Assembly (NCBI RefSeq): GCF_009392895.1
Contig: NZ_CP045488.1
Location: 1,984,001 to 2,048,000, forward strand
Length of the DNA stretch: 64,000 nt
Direction: 5' to 3'
DNA from: Natronorubrum aibiense
GTDB taxonomy: Archaea; Halobacteriota; Halobacteria; Halobacteriales; Natrialbaceae
Shown: in pieces, positions 62,075 through 64,000 of the stretch
Position numbering within the stretch: position 1 is the stretch's first letter
Layout of the letters: every line of letters begins with the position of its first letter
Position numbers and translations under genes: made by a program
Notes under the pieces: generated by a model
Databases searched by the model: none
Told to the model about the DNA's origin: nothing
What the model saw: only the letters and a program-made list of their open reading frames with translations

Positions 62075-62848
62075 ATGTCCCCGAATCATCGGCCGTCGAT
62101 TGCGATCCCGCCGCGAATTCGCGCGCTCGGGCTCTGTTTCGGTCTCGGGATCGTCGGCTGGCTCACCGGCTTTGCGGCGACGCTCGGCGTCGAGGGTCAT
62201 CTGCTCGTCGTCGGCTACCGGGCACAGACGGTCACCCAGATCGCGTCGTCAGTTGCGTTCAACGTCGTCGGGGCCGGCGGCCTCGCGCTGACGTATCTGC
62301 TGGTACGCCGCGGCGGCTTCGACCGCGCCTTTATCCTCGAGTTTCTCCGGCTTCGCAAACCTGACCGCTGGGATCTGGTGTGGATCGTCGCCGGGCTGTT
62401 CGGTGCGTTCGCCGTCGCCGTCAGCTACCAGTTGGCGATCGACGCGTTCGATCCGTTCGGTGCAGGGAGCGAAGGAACGACCCACTCCGGCATCGAACAG
62501 GGACGCGAGTATCCGTTCCTGTTGCTGCTCGGGATCCCGATCGCAATCCTCCTCACTGGTCCCGGCGAGGAACTCCTCTACCGCGGTATCATCCAGTCGC
62601 GCCTCGGTGAAGCGTTTCCGACGGCGCTGGCGGTCGCGCTCACTGCTGTCGTGTTCGCCGTCGTCCACCTGCCAGTCTACATGGGCGACGATATCGCTGC
62701 CGTCCTCGTCAGTCTCGGGACGGTGACGGCACTCGGCCTGTATCTCGGCGTGCTCTACGAACTGTCGGACACGCTGATCGTGCCGGCACTGGTCCACGGC
62801 GCGTTCAACGCCGTCGTCTATCTGCAGAATTTCCTCGAGTACGTGTGA
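62075..62848 (+). CDS. CPBP family intramembrane protease, copy 2
   Basis: 257 residues. About seven helices; the core GPGEELLYRGIIQSRLGEAF, VFAVVHLPVYMGDD and PALVHGAFNAVVYLQN gives the EExxR and His motifs of CPBP/Rce1-like proteins. It is shorter than the copy at 36.4 kb, lacking its extra N-terminal helices. Substrate unknown. Its last 44 bp overlap the convergent gene that follows. Confidence 0.85.
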   Translation: MSPNHRPSIAIPPRIRALGLCFGLGIVGWLTGFAATLGVEGHLLVVGYRAQTVTQIASSVAFNVVGAGGLALTYLLVRRGGFDRAFILEFLRLRKPDRWDLVWIVAGLFGAFAVAVSYQLAIDAFDPFGAGSEGTTHSGIEQGREYPFLLLLGIPIAILLTGPGEELLYRGIIQSRLGEAFPTALAVALTAVVFAVVHLPVYMGDDIAAVLVSLGTVTALGLYLGVLYELSDTLIVPALVHGAFNAVVYLQNFLEYV

Positions 62849-63575
62849 TCGCCGAGTCGCGTTCTCGCCCACGGCTCCGGCCGTCGTCGGCTCCTCGGTC
62901 GACGGCCAGCGGATCGTCCATCGACGAGTCTCCCACTCGCGGGGCCATCGGCTCGTCAGCGTCGTCGGTCGCCGATCGATCATCGCTGCCGTCGTCGAGA
63001 CGGCGTCTTACGACGGCTCCGGTACCCACGGTCGCGACGCTCATCACGACGACCGCGCCGAGAACTGGCACGAACTGGCTCAAGCCCACGGTGATCGTCC
63101 CGAGGATGAGCGACGACCACGCCGACGGAGTGTCGGAGCCGACGCGGCCGGCGAGCCAGTCGCCGACGGCCAGGGTGCCGTATGCGCCCCCGACGATGGC
63201 CAGCACACCCCAAAGCGCGAGACTCGGCAGGGCGACAACCGTACCGATCGCGCCGACCACTGGGACCTCGAGCACTGACGTGGCGAACAGCGGCAGCGAG
63301 ACGAGGACGAGCAGGCCGAAGAAGACGATGAACCCGACTGGAAAGACGAGATCCGGACGGTCGTCGATGTCGTCTCGGATCGCGCGCGTGCTCGCAGTGA
63401 ATCGCTCGAGCAACAGCCAGCCGACACCGAGTGTGAGACACGCCCAGACGACCACGACGGCGCCCGCTCGAGCGATGCCGGGGCTGGCAACGGTGAGTAA
63501 ACCGTCGTTCGCGGCTGCTGTGGCGAGCGGTTGTGTCGCACGGGCGACGTCGGTGCCGACGGCAGCGGGAAACAC
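62805..63575 (-). CDS. multi-helix membrane protein, function unknown
   Basis: 256 residues from GTG 63575; the frame is open to 63701, so the start is uncertain. Membrane segments lie at GAVVVVWACLTLGVGWLLL, FPVGFIVFFGLLVLVSLPLF, VVGAIGTVVALPSLALWGVL and VGLSQFVPVLGAVVVMSV. A polar Arg/Asp-rich C-terminus of about 70 residues follows, part of which is antisense to the CPBP gene. Family not recognised. Confidence 0.6.
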   Translation of the reverse strand: MFPAAVGTDVARATQPLATAAANDGLLTVASPGIARAGAVVVVWACLTLGVGWLLLERFTASTRAIRDDIDDRPDLVFPVGFIVFFGLLVLVSLPLFATSVLEVPVVGAIGTVVALPSLALWGVLAIVGGAYGTLAVGDWLAGRVGSDTPSAWSSLILGTITVGLSQFVPVLGAVVVMSVATVGTGAVVRRRLDDGSDDRSATDDADEPMAPRVGDSSMDDPLAVDRGADDGRSRGRERDSAITRTRGNSADRRRR

Positions 63576-63716
63576 GGATTGTCGTATACGTGACCTAGCA
63601 GCGACAAAAACCGTCCGGTCGGGGCGATCGACGACTGCTCTATCGGTCACTCGAGTCCGGCCAGTCGGCGGATCAACACCGATTTGTCCGACAACGCCCA
63701 ACGATCGGTGGAAGCG

Positions 63717-63815
63717 ATGATCGACTACCTCTATCCAGAACTCGCCACGCTCGCCCTGTTCGTGGTGGCGATCCTCGGGATGATCGCGCTGTTGTATATC
63801 TCGACCCAGTGGTGA
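63717..63815 (+). CDS. 32-residue single-helix membrane protein
   Basis: ATG 63717 to TGA 63815 encodes MIDYLYPELATLALFVVAIL and then a short end LYISTQW; one membrane helix with an acidic start. Its size and form recall small respiratory-chain subunits, but no oxidase gene is visible here. Coding status is plausible, not proven. Confidence 0.4.
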   Translation: MIDYLYPELATLALFVVAILGMIALLYISTQW

Positions 63816-63925
63816 CTCTCGCAGTCATACGGGTCGTTACGCTGCCGGGGAAGGTCACTCGAGACCAAACGAGAGCGGATCGGCTCGAACGGGCGACCGT
63901 CTACCCGACCGCTACGCGCGCCCGG

Positions 63926-64000
63926 TTAGCCTTCGAAGTGACTGACGTGGTCGGGTCTGATCGAGACGAGAACCCGTTCGGTCTGAATCGGGTTCGGGTA
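63926..64000 (-). CDS. C-terminal end of a protein running out of the window (partial)
   Basis: The last 24 codons and TAA (63926-63928) of a minus-strand gene that starts beyond the window. The visible end is YPNPIQTERVLVSIRPDHVS followed by HFEG. No family can be assigned from so short a piece. Confidence 0.5.
   Translation of the reverse strand, partial: YPNPIQTERVLVSIRPDHVSHFEG

Overview
This is chromosomal DNA of a halophilic archaeon, most likely of the Natrialbaceae (Natrinema/Haloterrigena type). The evidence is high GC, very acidic proteins, Tat lipoproteins with short twin-arginine leaders, TATA boxes about 25 bp upstream of leaderless starts, a TFB gene, archaeosine enzymes, SecDF, aIF5B and HalOD1-type proteins, and very frequent CTCGAG. 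The genus is an inference; the domain and class are not in doubt.

1-15.7 kb: a copper-handling region with three NosL lipoproteins (two in tandem at 0.2-1.4 kb, one at 11.2 kb), a Sco-type thioredoxin-fold chaperone, the end of a probable SafE/UreH-type membrane protein, and three large paralogous NosD proteins (1.6, 7.3 and 13.8 kb). Only the last is followed by its ABC transporter (nosF, nosY; ATGA overlaps). All three NosD proteins carry a NosL-like module in front of the beta-helix, without the NosL metal motif. No nosZ is present. arcS, an HdeD-like protein, a formyltransferase, a TRAM protein and a HalOD1 protein lie between, and tgtA follows, so both archaeosine genes flank the copper genes.

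17-25 kb: Nudix and PadR genes, a repeat-rich DUF4397 surface protein, an IS200/IS605-related non-autonomous element abutting a gene with an internal duplication, tfb, tRNA-Pro with att-like copies of its 3' end, and trmY.

25-45 kb: mostly housekeeping genes. They are a Tat-exported HtrA-like protease, pus10, rnhB, a CaCA exchanger, secF-secD, pgi, a CPBP protease, nob1 with a PRC-barrel gene, infB (aIF5B), pyrG and the GMP synthase ATPase subunit. Small zinc-finger proteins are scattered throughout. A 91-bp hairpin element with 16-bp perfect terminal inverted repeats sits between two convergent genes at 33.8 kb.

45-64 kb: a highly structured non-coding segment (45.57-45.81 kb), a MogA-like plus 5-formyl-THF cyclo-ligase pair, an alcohol dehydrogenase-like gene, idi, a lipid kinase, a PHP phosphoesterase, an Lrp regulator divergent from carA with a palindrome between them, an iron-type ABC binding protein under DtxR-type boxes, a GDPD, divergent purH (PurN-AICARFT fusion) and purB, an acyl-CoA ligase, a second CPBP protein and unknown membrane proteins. 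The window ends inside a minus-strand gene.
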